Source: Phaeobacter piscinae (GTDB lineage: Bacteria; Pseudomonadota; Alphaproteobacteria; Rhodobacterales; Rhodobacteraceae). From it: a stretch of DNA of 64,000 nt. The notes below the pieces were generated by a model. That model did no database searches. It saw nothing but the letters and a program-made list of their open reading frames with translations, and was not told the DNA's origin. The DNA is taken from positions 1,674,001 to 1,738,000 of the forward strand of contig NZ_CP010681.1 of assembly GCF_002407245.1 (NCBI RefSeq). Direction: 5' to 3'. This document shows, piece after piece, positions 1 through 8,378 of this stretch. A program made the translations under genes and the position numbers. How positions within the stretch are numbered: the first letter of the stretch is position 1; every line of letters starts with the position of its first letter.

Positions 1-320
1 AGGCTGCCGCTGGCGGCAACATCCGCCAACAGATCCAGCATCGGATCCGCCCGACCCAGCGGCGGCGGCGTTGCGTTCACATAGTGCTTCAGCTGTTTGA
101 GGTAATGTTCTGCCGCCGTGCTTAGCGCCGCCAGATCAATCTCACCATCAGCACCGCCCACACGCGCAGCCGTCACATAAGGCACCGTCGGATGTGATAT
201 CAGGCGCGACGGGCGGCGTGACCCCGGATATTGCCACTCATATCGCAACCAGGCCCGCGGTGTTGTGCCTTCAGAAACATCAGTGGGAGGCCATTTGCCA
301 GGATGTGTCAGTTTCGCCAT
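1..320 (-). CDS. Unrecognised protein, 5' part only (runs off the window edge)
   Basis: Reading the minus strand from an ATG at 320 gives an open frame of about 106 codons with no stop before the window edge. It starts MAKLTHPGKWPPTDVSEG and ends in a stretch rich in Ala and Leu. An AAGGGGGAT ribosome binding site lies just upstream of the ATG, which supports this start. I do not recognise a family: there is no signal peptide and no clear motif, although the Trp/Arg-rich part at about residues 23-40 is distinctive. It lies upstream of, and points away from, tRNA-Asn. A tRNA neighbour can mark an island border, but nothing here shows integration. Confidence 0.55.
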   Translation of the reverse strand, partial: MAKLTHPGKWPPTDVSEGTTPRAWLRYEWQYPGSRRPSRLISHPTVPYVTAARVGGADGEIDLAALSTAAEHYLKQLKHYVNATPPPLGRADPMLDLLADVAASGS

Positions 321-773
321 ATCATCCCCCTTGGTGCATGCGCCGAAGGGCATGCTATGTCTGTGTCATAATGCTCACCCGACATCCTCAGGAACGGCCC
401 TCCGCAGAAACACAACGACATAATATGCCGCCGTTCAGCAAAGAGTGACGCGGTCTTTCAATCCCGTCATTTCATTGGAGGTGCGCTGCTGGACTTGCGG
501 CGTCGGCCACGTCGAGCATCTGATGCGCTGCAAACGCAAACCCCACCTCAGGATGAGCCTACCATAGTTTCAGCGCCAACAGTAGGCTGACAGCACACTC
601 CGCCAGTGATCGGCGAAAGCTGCCAAACCATCATGGATGGCCCGGCGACATGCTGGCCACTTTGGATCTCTGACCGTTTGAGAAATGATCTGTCCTTTGG
701 AGGCAAAAAATTTGAAACCAGCGCATTTTTTCTCTGGACGCGCCAGAACGGAAACCATATATCAGCCCCACAT
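321..773. other. Intergenic stretch before tRNA-Asn
   Basis: About 450 bases with no convincing gene. The short frames in it have poor composition and no ribosome binding site. It must hold the promoter of the minus-strand gene at the window start and that of tRNA-Asn, but I cannot point to clear -35/-10 elements. Confidence 0.5.
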
Positions 774-848
774 TCCGGCGTAGCTCAGCGGTAGAGCAGT
801 TGACTGTTAATCAATTGGTCGTAGGTTCGATCCCTACCGCCGGAGCCA
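774..848 (+). tRNA. tRNA-Asn (anticodon GTT)
   Basis: A complete cloverleaf: the acceptor strand TCCGGCG pairs with CGCCGGA, the D arm contains GCTCAGCGGTAGAGC, the anticodon stem closes a CTGTTAA loop with anticodon GTT, and the T arm is GTAGGTTCGATCCCTAC. The discriminator base is G and CCA is encoded. It is 75 bases long including CCA. A strong hairpin follows 10 bases later. Confidence 0.97.
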
Positions 849-858
849 AAGTTTCCAA

Positions 859-888
859 GGGCTTAGCGTATATACGCTAAGCCCTTTT
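859..888 (+). terminator. Terminator after tRNA-Asn
   Basis: A perfect 26-base palindrome, GGGCTTAGCGTA plus its complement, is followed by TTTT. It separates the tRNA from the convergent sugar operon. On the minus strand the U tract is weak, so its main role is probably for the tRNA. Confidence 0.85.
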
Positions 889-928
889 GGCTTCTGCACT
901 TGTGGTGTTGATGCATCTGCCGCCCTGC

Positions 929-2182
929 TCAGGACAAGAGCGGAGCGGGCAGTTTCTTTAGCCCGGCCACATGGCCCAACGGCAGTGCCCCTAATGGCAG
1001 CAGGCAGGCCTGTAGCGCGTGGTAGATGTCCGGCTTTCCAGTGAAGATCGACCGTGTCACTTGCCCGTTCCCATCAATTTCAGGATACCAGCCGCCGCGG
1101 GTCTCATCGATAAAATGCGCCTGCGCAAATCCCCAGAGGCGGCGATACCAATGCTCATCCGCGTCTCTGGCGTCCAGTTTCACAAGCGTGGCAACGGCAC
1201 CGATTGCCTCCGTCACCGGCCACCAGAACCGATTGCCCATCGCGACCTTGCCGTCGAAATCAAGCGTATAGGCAAAGCCACCATCAGGTAACCAGGCGTC
1301 GGCTAGCGCGCGTTCAATCAGGTTGCGCGCGCGTGTCGGGGCGCCCGTGTCCCGCCGCCCTGCCAGATCCCAGTGCTGCAACATCAATCGCCCCAGCTCA
1401 AATGAATGGCCAGGGGTGGTCCCTGCGGGCCGAAACATCGGATCCCCGGCATAGCTGCGGTCGACTTGCCACCTCTCAGTGTAATGTTCAGGCAGACGCC
1501 AGCCTTCTGCAGGCGCAACTTCGCCCACGAAAAAATCGAGGATATGGCCTGCGCGGTCCAAAAATACTGTCTCACCCGTGGCCTCATATGCCGTCAGCAG
1601 CGCTTCGACCCCGTGCATGTTGGCGTTCATTCCGCGATAGGTCGAAAACGGTGTCCAATCGCGGTTCCATTCGTCGGCAAACCGTTTTGGCTCCGCTTCC
1701 CAGAACCGCTGGTCCAAGACCTCCGCCACATCGCTCAGCAAGGCATCCGCAGCGGGGTGCCCGGCCAGTTTCGCCGACGCCGCAGCCAGCAGAACAAAGA
1801 CATGGCCATAGGCCAGTTTGCGATCATCCGCGACGGTATCACGGGACAGCGCCCAAAGGTATCCGCCATGGATCTGATCGCGGTGGTGATTGTTGAGATA
1901 GGCGATGCCGTGATCGATCATCCGGTCGGCACCGGCGTAGCCGCAGATATGCGCCAGCGCGTAAGAATGGATCAACCGTGTGGTGGTGTGCAGCTCCTGC
2001 TTGTCATCCAGCAAGGGTCGCCCTTCAGCATCCAGAGTGTGAAACCCTGGCCCTGCCCGCAGACTCCCTGCGAAGAAATCCAGCTGTCGCCTGGCATCTG
2101 CAACCAGATAGGCCTGATGGCCCGCATCCTCCAACCAGGCACCGGGCGCGGAAAGATCTCCGACTGCGGACTGCGTGCTCAT
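929..2182 (-). CDS. AGE-family sugar isomerase (D-mannose isomerase/YihS-like)
   Basis: A cytoplasmic 417-residue (alpha/alpha)6-barrel aldose-ketose isomerase of the N-acylglucosamine 2-epimerase superfamily. Family blocks are visible: YRGMNANMH at 182-190, GTTPGHSFELGRL at 254-266 with His259, FWWPVTEAIGA at about 319, and KPDIYHALQ at 383-391 with His388. They match my recollection of E. coli YihS and bacterial D-mannose isomerases block by block. YihS reads KQDIYH where this protein has KPDIYH, which may matter for substrate choice. It is the last gene of the operon, 42 bases after the ATPase, so it probably isomerises the imported sugar to a ketose. The true substrate (mannose, a derivative or a sulfo-sugar) cannot be told from sequence. 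Confidence 0.85.
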   Translation of the reverse strand: MSTQSAVGDLSAPGAWLEDAGHQAYLVADARRQLDFFAGSLRAGPGFHTLDAEGRPLLDDKQELHTTTRLIHSYALAHICGYAGADRMIDHGIAYLNNHHRDQIHGGYLWALSRDTVADDRKLAYGHVFVLLAAASAKLAGHPAADALLSDVAEVLDQRFWEAEPKRFADEWNRDWTPFSTYRGMNANMHGVEALLTAYEATGETVFLDRAGHILDFFVGEVAPAEGWRLPEHYTERWQVDRSYAGDPMFRPAGTTPGHSFELGRLMLQHWDLAGRRDTGAPTRARNLIERALADAWLPDGGFAYTLDFDGKVAMGNRFWWPVTEAIGAVATLVKLDARDADEHWYRRLWGFAQAHFIDETRGGWYPEIDGNGQVTRSIFTGKPDIYHALQACLLPLGALPLGHVAGLKKLPAPLLS

Positions 2183-2224
2183 CGGCGGCTCTCCTTTTGC
2201 TGCCAGGGTCGTGATCGCAGCGGC

Positions 2225-3292
2225 TCAGGCTGCAGGCCTGAGGGCAATGCCGCGCTCATCGAAAATATGCGCGTTTTGGGCCTGCAGGCGCAAGCCCAGA
2301 CGCTCTCCACTTCGCACCGGCACATTGCCGTGCTTGCGGATCATCAGCGGCCCAATCCCGTCAACTTTGGCATAGATATTTGTGTCAGAACCCAGACGCT
2401 CCACCACATCGGCAACGGCGGTCAGATGCCCCTCCCCCGGCTCCACTACATCCAGATGTTCTGGCCGGATGCCCAGCTCAACCGCAGCAGCGGTGTTCTG
2501 CAGATGATCCAGCGTCAGCATCATCCCATTGCTCGCCATCACGCCAGAGGCCGCACCGGACACCGGCAGAATGTTCATTGTGGGGGAGCCGATGAACTGC
2601 GCGACAAATTTGTTGGCCGGGCGTTCATAAAGCTCAAGCGGCGAGCCGACCTGCTGTATATCGCCGCCGTTCAACACCACGATGCGATCGGCGAGGGTCA
2701 GCGCCTCCACCTGGTCATGGGTCACATAGATCATCGTGGCGCCCAGTTGTTTGTGCAGCCGGGCAATCTCCAGCCGCATCTCAACACGCAGTGCCGCGTC
2801 CAGATTGGACAGCGGCTCATCAAACAGAAACGCGCGGGGATCCCGGATGATCGCGCGCCCCATCGCAACACGCTGTCGCTGACCGCCCGAGAGGGCCTTG
2901 GGCAGGCGATCAACCAAGGAGGACAGCCCCAGTGTCTCCGCCGCCTTGGCAACGCGGGAGCGGCGCGCCTCGGCGGGATCTTTGCGGATCTCCATGGAGA
3001 ACCCCATATTCCGCGCCACATCCATATGCGGGTAGAGCGCATAGGACTGAAACACCATCGCAATATCGCGGTCGCGCGGACGGACATCATTCATCCGCTG
3101 GCCGTCAATCTCGAAATCACCCGATGTGATCGGCTCCAGCCCCGCAATCATCCGCAGCAGCGTAGATTTTCCGCAGCCCGATGGCCCCACAAGAACGATG
3201 AACTCACCGTCCTGAATATCAAGATTGACATCGCGCAGCACCTCCACCGCGCCATAGCGTTTCGCCACATCTCTGAGTTCGATCCGTGCCAT
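2225..3292 (-). CDS. Sugar ABC transporter ATP-binding protein (MalK/UgpC type)
   Basis: The 355-residue ATPase of a CUT1-family carbohydrate importer. Walker A GPSGCGKST is at 36-44, the signature LSGGQ at 134-138, Walker B FLFDEP with Glu159, and the switch His at about 192 (VTHDQ). About 120 C-terminal residues form the MalK-type regulatory/OB domain. It starts 11 bases after the upstream permease stop with an AGGGGG ribosome binding site. Two copies should power the MalFG-like permease pair encoded just upstream. The substrate cannot be read from this subunit. Confidence 0.93.
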   Translation of the reverse strand: MARIELRDVAKRYGAVEVLRDVNLDIQDGEFIVLVGPSGCGKSTLLRMIAGLEPITSGDFEIDGQRMNDVRPRDRDIAMVFQSYALYPHMDVARNMGFSMEIRKDPAEARRSRVAKAAETLGLSSLVDRLPKALSGGQRQRVAMGRAIIRDPRAFLFDEPLSNLDAALRVEMRLEIARLHKQLGATMIYVTHDQVEALTLADRIVVLNGGDIQQVGSPLELYERPANKFVAQFIGSPTMNILPVSGAASGVMASNGMMLTLDHLQNTAAAVELGIRPEHLDVVEPGEGHLTAVADVVERLGSDTNIYAKVDGIGPLMIRKHGNVPVRSGERLGLRLQAQNAHIFDERGIALRPAA

Positions 3293-3303
3293 GATCCGGC
3301 CCC

Positions 3304-4155
3304 CTATCCCTTGACCGCGCCGGACGTGAGGCCCTGCACGAGGTAGCGTTGTATGAAAATGAAAAACAGGCAGCTTGGCACCAGCGCCAGCACTCCAGCC
3401 GCCATCATCTGCCCCCAGTCAACCGAGAATTTCGACACGAAGGTCAACAGCCCGACCGGGAAGGTCATCGCGTCATTCTTCGAGATCAGCATCAGCGCGA
3501 ACAGCAGCTCCGACCACGCGGCGGTGAAGACAAATCCAAGCGTCGCCCCCAGCCCCGGTAGGGTCAGTGGAAACACCACCGTGCGCAACGCCTGAAACCG
3601 CGAGCACCCATCCATCATCGCAGCCTCTTCCAGATCCTTCGGGATCCCGTCAAAGAAGGATTGCATGAGGAAGGTCGCGAAAGGGATATTGAACGCGGTG
3701 TAGACCACGATCAGCGAGGTGAGCGAGTTCAGCAGTCCGAGGTCGGCCACGATTTTGTAGATCGGTGCAATGATCATCAACAGCGGAAACATCTGGGTGA
3801 TCAGCATCACTGCGATGATGATCCGCTTGCCTGCAAAGACAAACCGCGAAAAAGCATAGCCCGCTCCGGCAGCAATCAGCGTGGTAAAAAACGCAGTCCC
3901 CAGAGATACTGTCAGTGAATTGCGGAAATAGGCAAGGAACTCCGTCTCGAACAGAACCGTGGCGAAATTCTCGAACGTTACTGCCGAGGGCAGCATCCGC
4001 GTGCCCTCTGAGAAGATCAGCGCATCCGGTGTGATTGCGATTTTCATCAGCCAGTACAGCGGAAACAGCGCAAAGCCGAGATAGAAGGCAATGGCCGCGT
4101 ATTTCCCGAACGCCAGCGCCGGATGGCGGCTGTTTGAGCGTGCAACAGAACCCAT
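3304..4155 (-). CDS. Sugar ABC transporter permease (MalG type)
   Basis: A 283-residue inner-membrane permease of the binding-protein-dependent type with about six hydrophobic segments. The first is near residues 20-38 and the last near 255-272. The cytoplasmic EAA loop is visible as EEAAMMDGCSRFQALR at about 177-192, which docks on the ATPase. MalG-type subunits are usually 270-300 residues, so the length is normal. It lies between the MalF-type permease and the ATPase gene with gaps of about 10 bases, as expected for a co-translated transporter operon. Confidence 0.92.
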   Translation of the reverse strand: MGSVARSNSRHPALAFGKYAAIAFYLGFALFPLYWLMKIAITPDALIFSEGTRMLPSAVTFENFATVLFETEFLAYFRNSLTVSLGTAFFTTLIAAGAGYAFSRFVFAGKRIIIAVMLITQMFPLLMIIAPIYKIVADLGLLNSLTSLIVVYTAFNIPFATFLMQSFFDGIPKDLEEAAMMDGCSRFQALRTVVFPLTLPGLGATLGFVFTAAWSELLFALMLISKNDAMTFPVGLLTFVSKFSVDWGQMMAAGVLALVPSCLFFIFIQRYLVQGLTSGAVKG

Positions 4156-4164
4156 GGGAGACCC

Positions 4165-5115
4165 TCAGATCTTGACCAGCCGCTTGCGCATCCAAAGCAG
4201 GATGACAGCATAGGCCAGCAGAATGATCAGCAGCGCCACCGCAATGGTCGAGGCATAGCCAAAGTCCAATTTGCGGAACGCCGTGGTGAAAATATAGGTG
4301 GACAGGATCTGCGTCGAATTGGCCGGGCCACCGCCTGTCATCACGAAGATCAGATCCGCGAAATTCGCAATCCAGATGGTGCGCAGCATCACCGTGATGG
4401 CAATCATCGGTGCCAGAAACGGCAGCGTGATCTTGGTGAAGCTCTGCCAAGGCGTCGCGCCATCGATCTCTGCCGCTTCGTACAGCTCGCCGGGAATGGA
4501 TTGCAGTGCCGCCAGCAGCGTGATCGCAAAAAACGGCACCCCGAACCAGATATTGGCGGTGATCGGTCCCCAGATCGCCAGATCAGGATCACCCAGAATA
4601 TTATAGGGCTCAGACAGCACGCCAAGAGCGGCCAACCAATGCGGGATCGGTCCGATCACCGGGTTAAACAGCCAAGCCCAAGTCAAAGCCGACAGAAATG
4701 TGGGCACCGCCCAAGGCAGGAATACCAGCGCTTGGAACAGTTTTTTACCGAAGAACTGCGTATTCAGCAGCATCGCCAGACCAAGCCCAAGTAAGAACTG
4801 AAAGAAGATCGACCAGAAGGTCCAGAAGACGGTGTTCTCCAGCGCGATCCAGAACTTTCGATCACTCCACAGTTTTTCATAGTTCTCAAAGCCAACCCAA
4901 CCGGTAGCAAAAGGATTGAGCAGCTCAATCGACTGAAAGGAATAGGAAATTCCGACAATCAATGGCATCAACATGACGCTGCCGATCAACAGGATCATCG
5001 GCGACAGATATAGAAATGGCTCCACCATATACTGCCAGTAGAGCGAACGTCGTGCCCCGGTTCCCCCGGACACGACGGTTGTTTTGGCGCGCGCAATCAC
5101 TGCTTTGCCTGCCAT
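4165..5115 (-). CDS. Sugar ABC transporter permease (MalF type)
   Basis: The larger permease subunit of the CUT1 importer, 316 residues, with about six membrane segments and the EAA loop YEAAEIDGATPWQSF that contacts the ATPase. I chose the ATG at 5115 (MAGKAVIARAK), which overlaps the end of the binding-protein gene by 19 bases. An in-frame ATG at 5148 would add 11 residues and has no better ribosome binding site, so the start is uncertain. With the MalG-type subunit it should form the membrane channel. Confidence 0.9.
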   Translation of the reverse strand: MAGKAVIARAKTTVVSGGTGARRSLYWQYMVEPFLYLSPMILLIGSVMLMPLIVGISYSFQSIELLNPFATGWVGFENYEKLWSDRKFWIALENTVFWTFWSIFFQFLLGLGLAMLLNTQFFGKKLFQALVFLPWAVPTFLSALTWAWLFNPVIGPIPHWLAALGVLSEPYNILGDPDLAIWGPITANIWFGVPFFAITLLAALQSIPGELYEAAEIDGATPWQSFTKITLPFLAPMIAITVMLRTIWIANFADLIFVMTGGGPANSTQILSTYIFTTAFRKLDFGYASTIAVALLIILLAYAVILLWMRKRLVKI

Positions 5116-6353
5116 TTGGCGTGTTCGTCGGTCAGGAATTCTGCCCATTCATCCGCCAGATCCTGAGCGCTGCGCTGCCCCAGCAGTGCTTCCTGGCTGG
5201 TTTCCAGAACCACCGTGCTGGCAAAATAGCCCCATCTCTCCAGATAGGTCGGCATGGTTGTGGGCTCATACTGATCGCCATTCAGCTCCTTGAACCAACC
5301 TTCGAATTGTTCGGTCTGGAAATAAGGATCCTGATCCGCGCCTTTGTGAACCGGGATCACACCAACGCGTTTCGCCCAGGTGCCGTTGGCCTCCGGCGCG
5401 GACAGGGCCGCGACCAGATCAAAGGCTTTGTCCTCATGTGCTGTTGCCTTGAAGATCGACCAGCCCGCAAAACCGATGGTCGGGAACGCCTTCCCTGAAG
5501 GGCCGACAGGCATCGGGATCACCGCAAAATCCTCCGCAGGCATCCGTTCCGAAATCGCGATCAGCGCATCCGGGTCCTGATCAAGGAACGCGCAGGTGCC
5601 GGAATAAAAGCCGGCCACGATCTCATTGAACCCCCAGCTGACCGCATCTTTCGGCGCGTAACCGTTCTGGTAGAGATCAAGCATGAACTGGATCCCCTCA
5701 ACCGAGCCGGGTTCATTCATCCGGCTTTTGCCATCCTCGGTGAAGAAATCATTGGTGCCGTTCATGGCGGCCGCCATCATCACCCAGCCATTGGTTCCAC
5801 CGGGACCGCCGCGCAGGCAGTAGCCTGATTTGCCCTCCAGTTCGGACACAGCAGCCGATGCGGCCATGAAGTCTGCCATGGTTTCCGGCGGCGCAACCCC
5901 GGCTTCGGCAAGCAGATTCTTGTTGTAGAACATCGCCCGAAGATAGAACCCGTAAGGGATCATATAGAGATCCCCGGCCTGACTGCCCATGGCGACGGTC
6001 TTTTCTGTGAGGGTGGCGCCATGCTCCCAGTCGGCGACGTGATCACTCAGACTGGCCAGCTGGCCGGAGCCTGCATAAAGGGCCTGCCAGGTGTCCGGCA
6101 TTTCAACAACATCCGGGATATCACCACCGGCGACCATTGTGGCCAGCTTCTCAAACGCCTGTCCCCACGGCAGGCTGATGATCTCAACCGTCACATCCGG
6201 GTTCGCGGCCTCATAGCCGTCAACGATGCTCTGCAAAACCTTGGTGCGTTCCGGGCTGGTGATCACTTCGACCAGCTTCAGCGTTGTCTCCGCATAGGCG
6301 GCGCTTCCCGTCAGCATCGCTGCCGTGGTGATCCCTGTCAGAAATTTTTTCAT
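5097..6353 (-). CDS. Sugar ABC transporter periplasmic binding protein (family 1)
   Basis: A 418-residue extracellular solute-binding protein of the MalE/UgpB group. The N-terminus MKKFLTGITTAAMLTGSAAYA is a classical Sec signal peptide with cleavage expected after AYA. The mature protein opens with ETTLKLVEV, then the family's usual region LPWGQAFEKLATMVAGGDIPDVV. A longer frame exists upstream, but the ATG at 6353 has a good AAGGAC site and begins the signal peptide. It should capture the sugar in the periplasm and deliver it to the adjacent permeases. The ligand is unknown. Confidence 0.92.
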   Translation of the reverse strand: MKKFLTGITTAAMLTGSAAYAETTLKLVEVITSPERTKVLQSIVDGYEAANPDVTVEIISLPWGQAFEKLATMVAGGDIPDVVEMPDTWQALYAGSGQLASLSDHVADWEHGATLTEKTVAMGSQAGDLYMIPYGFYLRAMFYNKNLLAEAGVAPPETMADFMAASAAVSELEGKSGYCLRGGPGGTNGWVMMAAAMNGTNDFFTEDGKSRMNEPGSVEGIQFMLDLYQNGYAPKDAVSWGFNEIVAGFYSGTCAFLDQDPDALIAISERMPAEDFAVIPMPVGPSGKAFPTIGFAGWSIFKATAHEDKAFDLVAALSAPEANGTWAKRVGVIPVHKGADQDPYFQTEQFEGWFKELNGDQYEPTTMPTYLERWGYFASTVVLETSQEALLGQRSAQDLADEWAEFLTDEHAKWQAKQ

Positions 6354-6394
6354 CTTGTCCTTCCCCTTGTCGTGTGACGGTGCACACGGCCCTG

Positions 6395-7546
6395 TCAGAC
6401 CGTGCTGGTCGCGAGGGCAGATGTGACATCCGCCCACAGGTCCTCGGCCTCCTCCAGCCCGAGGTTCAGCCGAACGAGGTTCGGCGAAACGCCAAAACGC
6501 TGCATCGAATTTTCTTCGCCAATCTGCGCGAGCCCGACACGGGCTGGCAGGATCAGGCTCTCGAATCCGCCCCAGCTAACGCCCAGCCGAAAATGGCGAA
6601 GCGCATTGGAAAACGCAGGAATATCCACGCTGTCGTCAAATTCGACCGCCATCAGCCCAGAACGTCCGGTCAGCCCCGGCACCGCGTTCGGCCCCGGAGA
6701 ATGCACCCGGCGCACCTGTGGCAGCGCGGCCAGCCGATCAACAAACAGCGTCGCTGTGGCCTGATGTTGTCGCATCCGGACAGCGAGGGTCCGCAGGCCC
6801 CGTGTCAGCAGAAACGCCTCAAACGGCGCCAGTTTGGCGCCCAGGAGCGGCAGTGTCAGATCACGGATCCGGTCAATATGCTGCTGCGCCGCAACCACCA
6901 CGCCGGCCACTGTGTCGGAATGGCCGGAGATGTATTTGGACGCGGAATGCAGAACTATATCAACACCCTGTGTCAGCGGTTTCTGAAACACCGGGCTGGC
7001 CCAGGAGTTGTCGATCATCGTCAATACGCCGTGCCGTTTGGCATGGGCTGTCACCTTCTTGAGGTTCAGCGGCTGAAACACGACCGAGCTGGGGCTTTCG
7101 AGATAAGCGAGGCGCACCCCGTTCAATAGCTCCGGCTCTTCTTCCAGCTGATGCGGCGCGTAATAGTCGATCTCCACCCCAAATGGTCGCAGCATCCGTT
7201 CCATGAACCGATAACTGTCGGGGTAGACATGCTCGACGCAGGCGATCCGATCCCCCGGTTTGACAAAGGCCAGCAGCGTCGACGAAATCGCCGCCATACC
7301 GGAGGCAAAGCCAACTGCCGCCTCCCCCTGTTCCGCCTTGGCCATCAGCGCCTCAAACGCGGCAACCGTCGGGTTTTGCACACGCGTGTAGATGGCAGCG
7401 TCACTGCGTCCCGCCATCCTGTCCTCAAATGCCTCATAGCTGTCAAAGCTGAATAGCGACGTCTGCACAATCGGCGGCGTGATCGTGCCGCTCCCGTCGT
7501 CCATGACCGCCGCCATCAATGTCGCCAGATCCGCCCCCTCAGTCAT
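6395..7546 (-). CDS. PLP enzyme of the Cys/Met metabolism (cystathionine gamma-lyase/synthase) family
   Basis: A 383-residue fold-type I PLP enzyme. The cofactor Lys is in SASKYISGHSD (Lys204), the Asp holding the pyridine nitrogen is in MIDNSWASP (Asp179), and YTRVQNPT at 53-60 is the phosphate-binding segment. Members cleave or exchange substituents at the beta or gamma carbon of amino acids. The ATG at 7546 overlaps the end of the GntR gene by 8 bases, indicating translational coupling; a longer upstream frame has poor composition and is not used. Its place between a regulator and a sugar importer is unusual and suggests a substrate delivered by that importer. It is not near met genes, so a methionine-biosynthesis name would be a guess. 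Confidence 0.88.
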   Translation of the reverse strand: MTEGADLATLMAAVMDDGSGTITPPIVQTSLFSFDSYEAFEDRMAGRSDAAIYTRVQNPTVAAFEALMAKAEQGEAAVGFASGMAAISSTLLAFVKPGDRIACVEHVYPDSYRFMERMLRPFGVEIDYYAPHQLEEEPELLNGVRLAYLESPSSVVFQPLNLKKVTAHAKRHGVLTMIDNSWASPVFQKPLTQGVDIVLHSASKYISGHSDTVAGVVVAAQQHIDRIRDLTLPLLGAKLAPFEAFLLTRGLRTLAVRMRQHQATATLFVDRLAALPQVRRVHSPGPNAVPGLTGRSGLMAVEFDDSVDIPAFSNALRHFRLGVSWGGFESLILPARVGLAQIGEENSMQRFGVSPNLVRLNLGLEEAEDLWADVTSALATSTV

Positions 7547-8285
7547 TGCGCCCCTCCACCATGGACTGCATCGACTCGCGGATCTCCGCCTCGACCATAT
7601 CCAGTATGCGTTCCATGACCTGAGCCGCAGCGCTCTCGTCACCGGCGACCACCGCTTCGGCGAGCGGCAGATGCAAGGGGATCGACGCCTCGCCCAGATG
7701 CGGTTTGCCAAACGGCGCCTCATATACCTCGTTGAAGCCATGTTGGATCTGCTGGATCAGCTGACCGAACAGCGGGTTACCGCAGGCTTCCTGCAACGCT
7801 TCGTGAAAGCGATAGTCCGCCGCGCGCCAGTCCTGCCCGGCGCCATGGATCGCAATCAACTCACCCACGCGCCCCATGATGATCCGGCCGCTTTGCGGCG
7901 TGATATTGCGCGTCGCCAGGCGTACGGTTTCGATCTCAAGCGGGCGACGCACGGCGTGTGTCCGCAGCAGGCTCTCGGCCTCCAGCTTGAGCGTCACGGG
8001 CAGGTGAATGGCGTTGGAGACCACCTCGGTGGCGAGCCGCGTACCGGCTTTTTTATTGCGGGTCACAATGCCCATGTTCTGCCAGGCGGTCAGCGCCTCA
8101 CGTACTTTGGCGCGACCAATCCCAAGCTGGCGGGCAATGTCGACCTCCGGTGGCAGCCGATCACCGATGCCAAGTCCCTCCACCTCGATCATATGCGTCA
8201 AAGCTTCCAGAACATCGCGGCTGCTGCTGCGCGCCGGAAGTGGCGCCATGCTGTGGCTGAATTGTTTTGGATCACGCACTGCCAT
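7539..8285 (-). CDS. GntR-family regulator (FadR/FCD subfamily)
   Basis: A 248-residue transcription factor with an N-terminal winged helix, PPEVDIARQLGIGRAKVREAL at about 42-62, where the second half is the recognition helix. The C-terminal helical FCD ligand-binding domain contains the usual metal-site-type Asp/His residues (HEALQEACGNPLF and nearby). It is the first gene of the sugar/PLP-lyase operon and is coupled to the next gene by overlap. Two TTGTC-N-GACA palindromes, the type bound by FadR-like regulators, lie 60-95 bases upstream, so it most likely represses its own operon until the substrate or a product binds. The start has a GAGAGG ribosome binding site. Confidence 0.92.
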   Translation of the reverse strand: MAVRDPKQFSHSMAPLPARSSSRDVLEALTHMIEVEGLGIGDRLPPEVDIARQLGIGRAKVREALTAWQNMGIVTRNKKAGTRLATEVVSNAIHLPVTLKLEAESLLRTHAVRRPLEIETVRLATRNITPQSGRIIMGRVGELIAIHGAGQDWRAADYRFHEALQEACGNPLFGQLIQQIQHGFNEVYEAPFGKPHLGEASIPLHLPLAEAVVAGDESAAAQVMERILDMVEAEIRESMQSMVEGRND

Positions 8286-8345
8286 GCTCTGCCTCTCTTT
8301 GGGTCGGCGTTGTGCCGAACCCCGTCTCAGAAGAGCATGTCAGTA

Positions 8346-8378
8346 TTGTCCGACATTATCAACGTTATTGTCGGACAA
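8346..8378 (-). promoter_or_regulatory. Tandem GntR/FadR-type operators
   Basis: Two palindromes: TTGTCCGACAT at 8346-8356 and the perfect TTGTCGGACAA at 8368-8378, centres 22 bases apart (two helical turns). They lie directly upstream of the GntR-led operon in AT-rich DNA. The form TTGTC-N-GACAA agrees with known FadR-subfamily operators. On the minus strand a GATAAT sits between the two copies and could be the -10 element. Binding by the adjacent GntR protein is inferred. Confidence 0.75.

Noticed and set aside
774..848. An island attachment site at tRNA-Asn
   Set aside because: No second copy of the tRNA 3' end and no integrase gene are visible in this window.
1406..3346. Long plus-strand frame opposite the AGE isomerase and ATPase genes
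   Set aside because: It mirrors two well-supported minus-strand genes, is rich in Arg, His and Gln, and has no ribosome binding site: an antisense shadow frame of GC-rich coding DNA.
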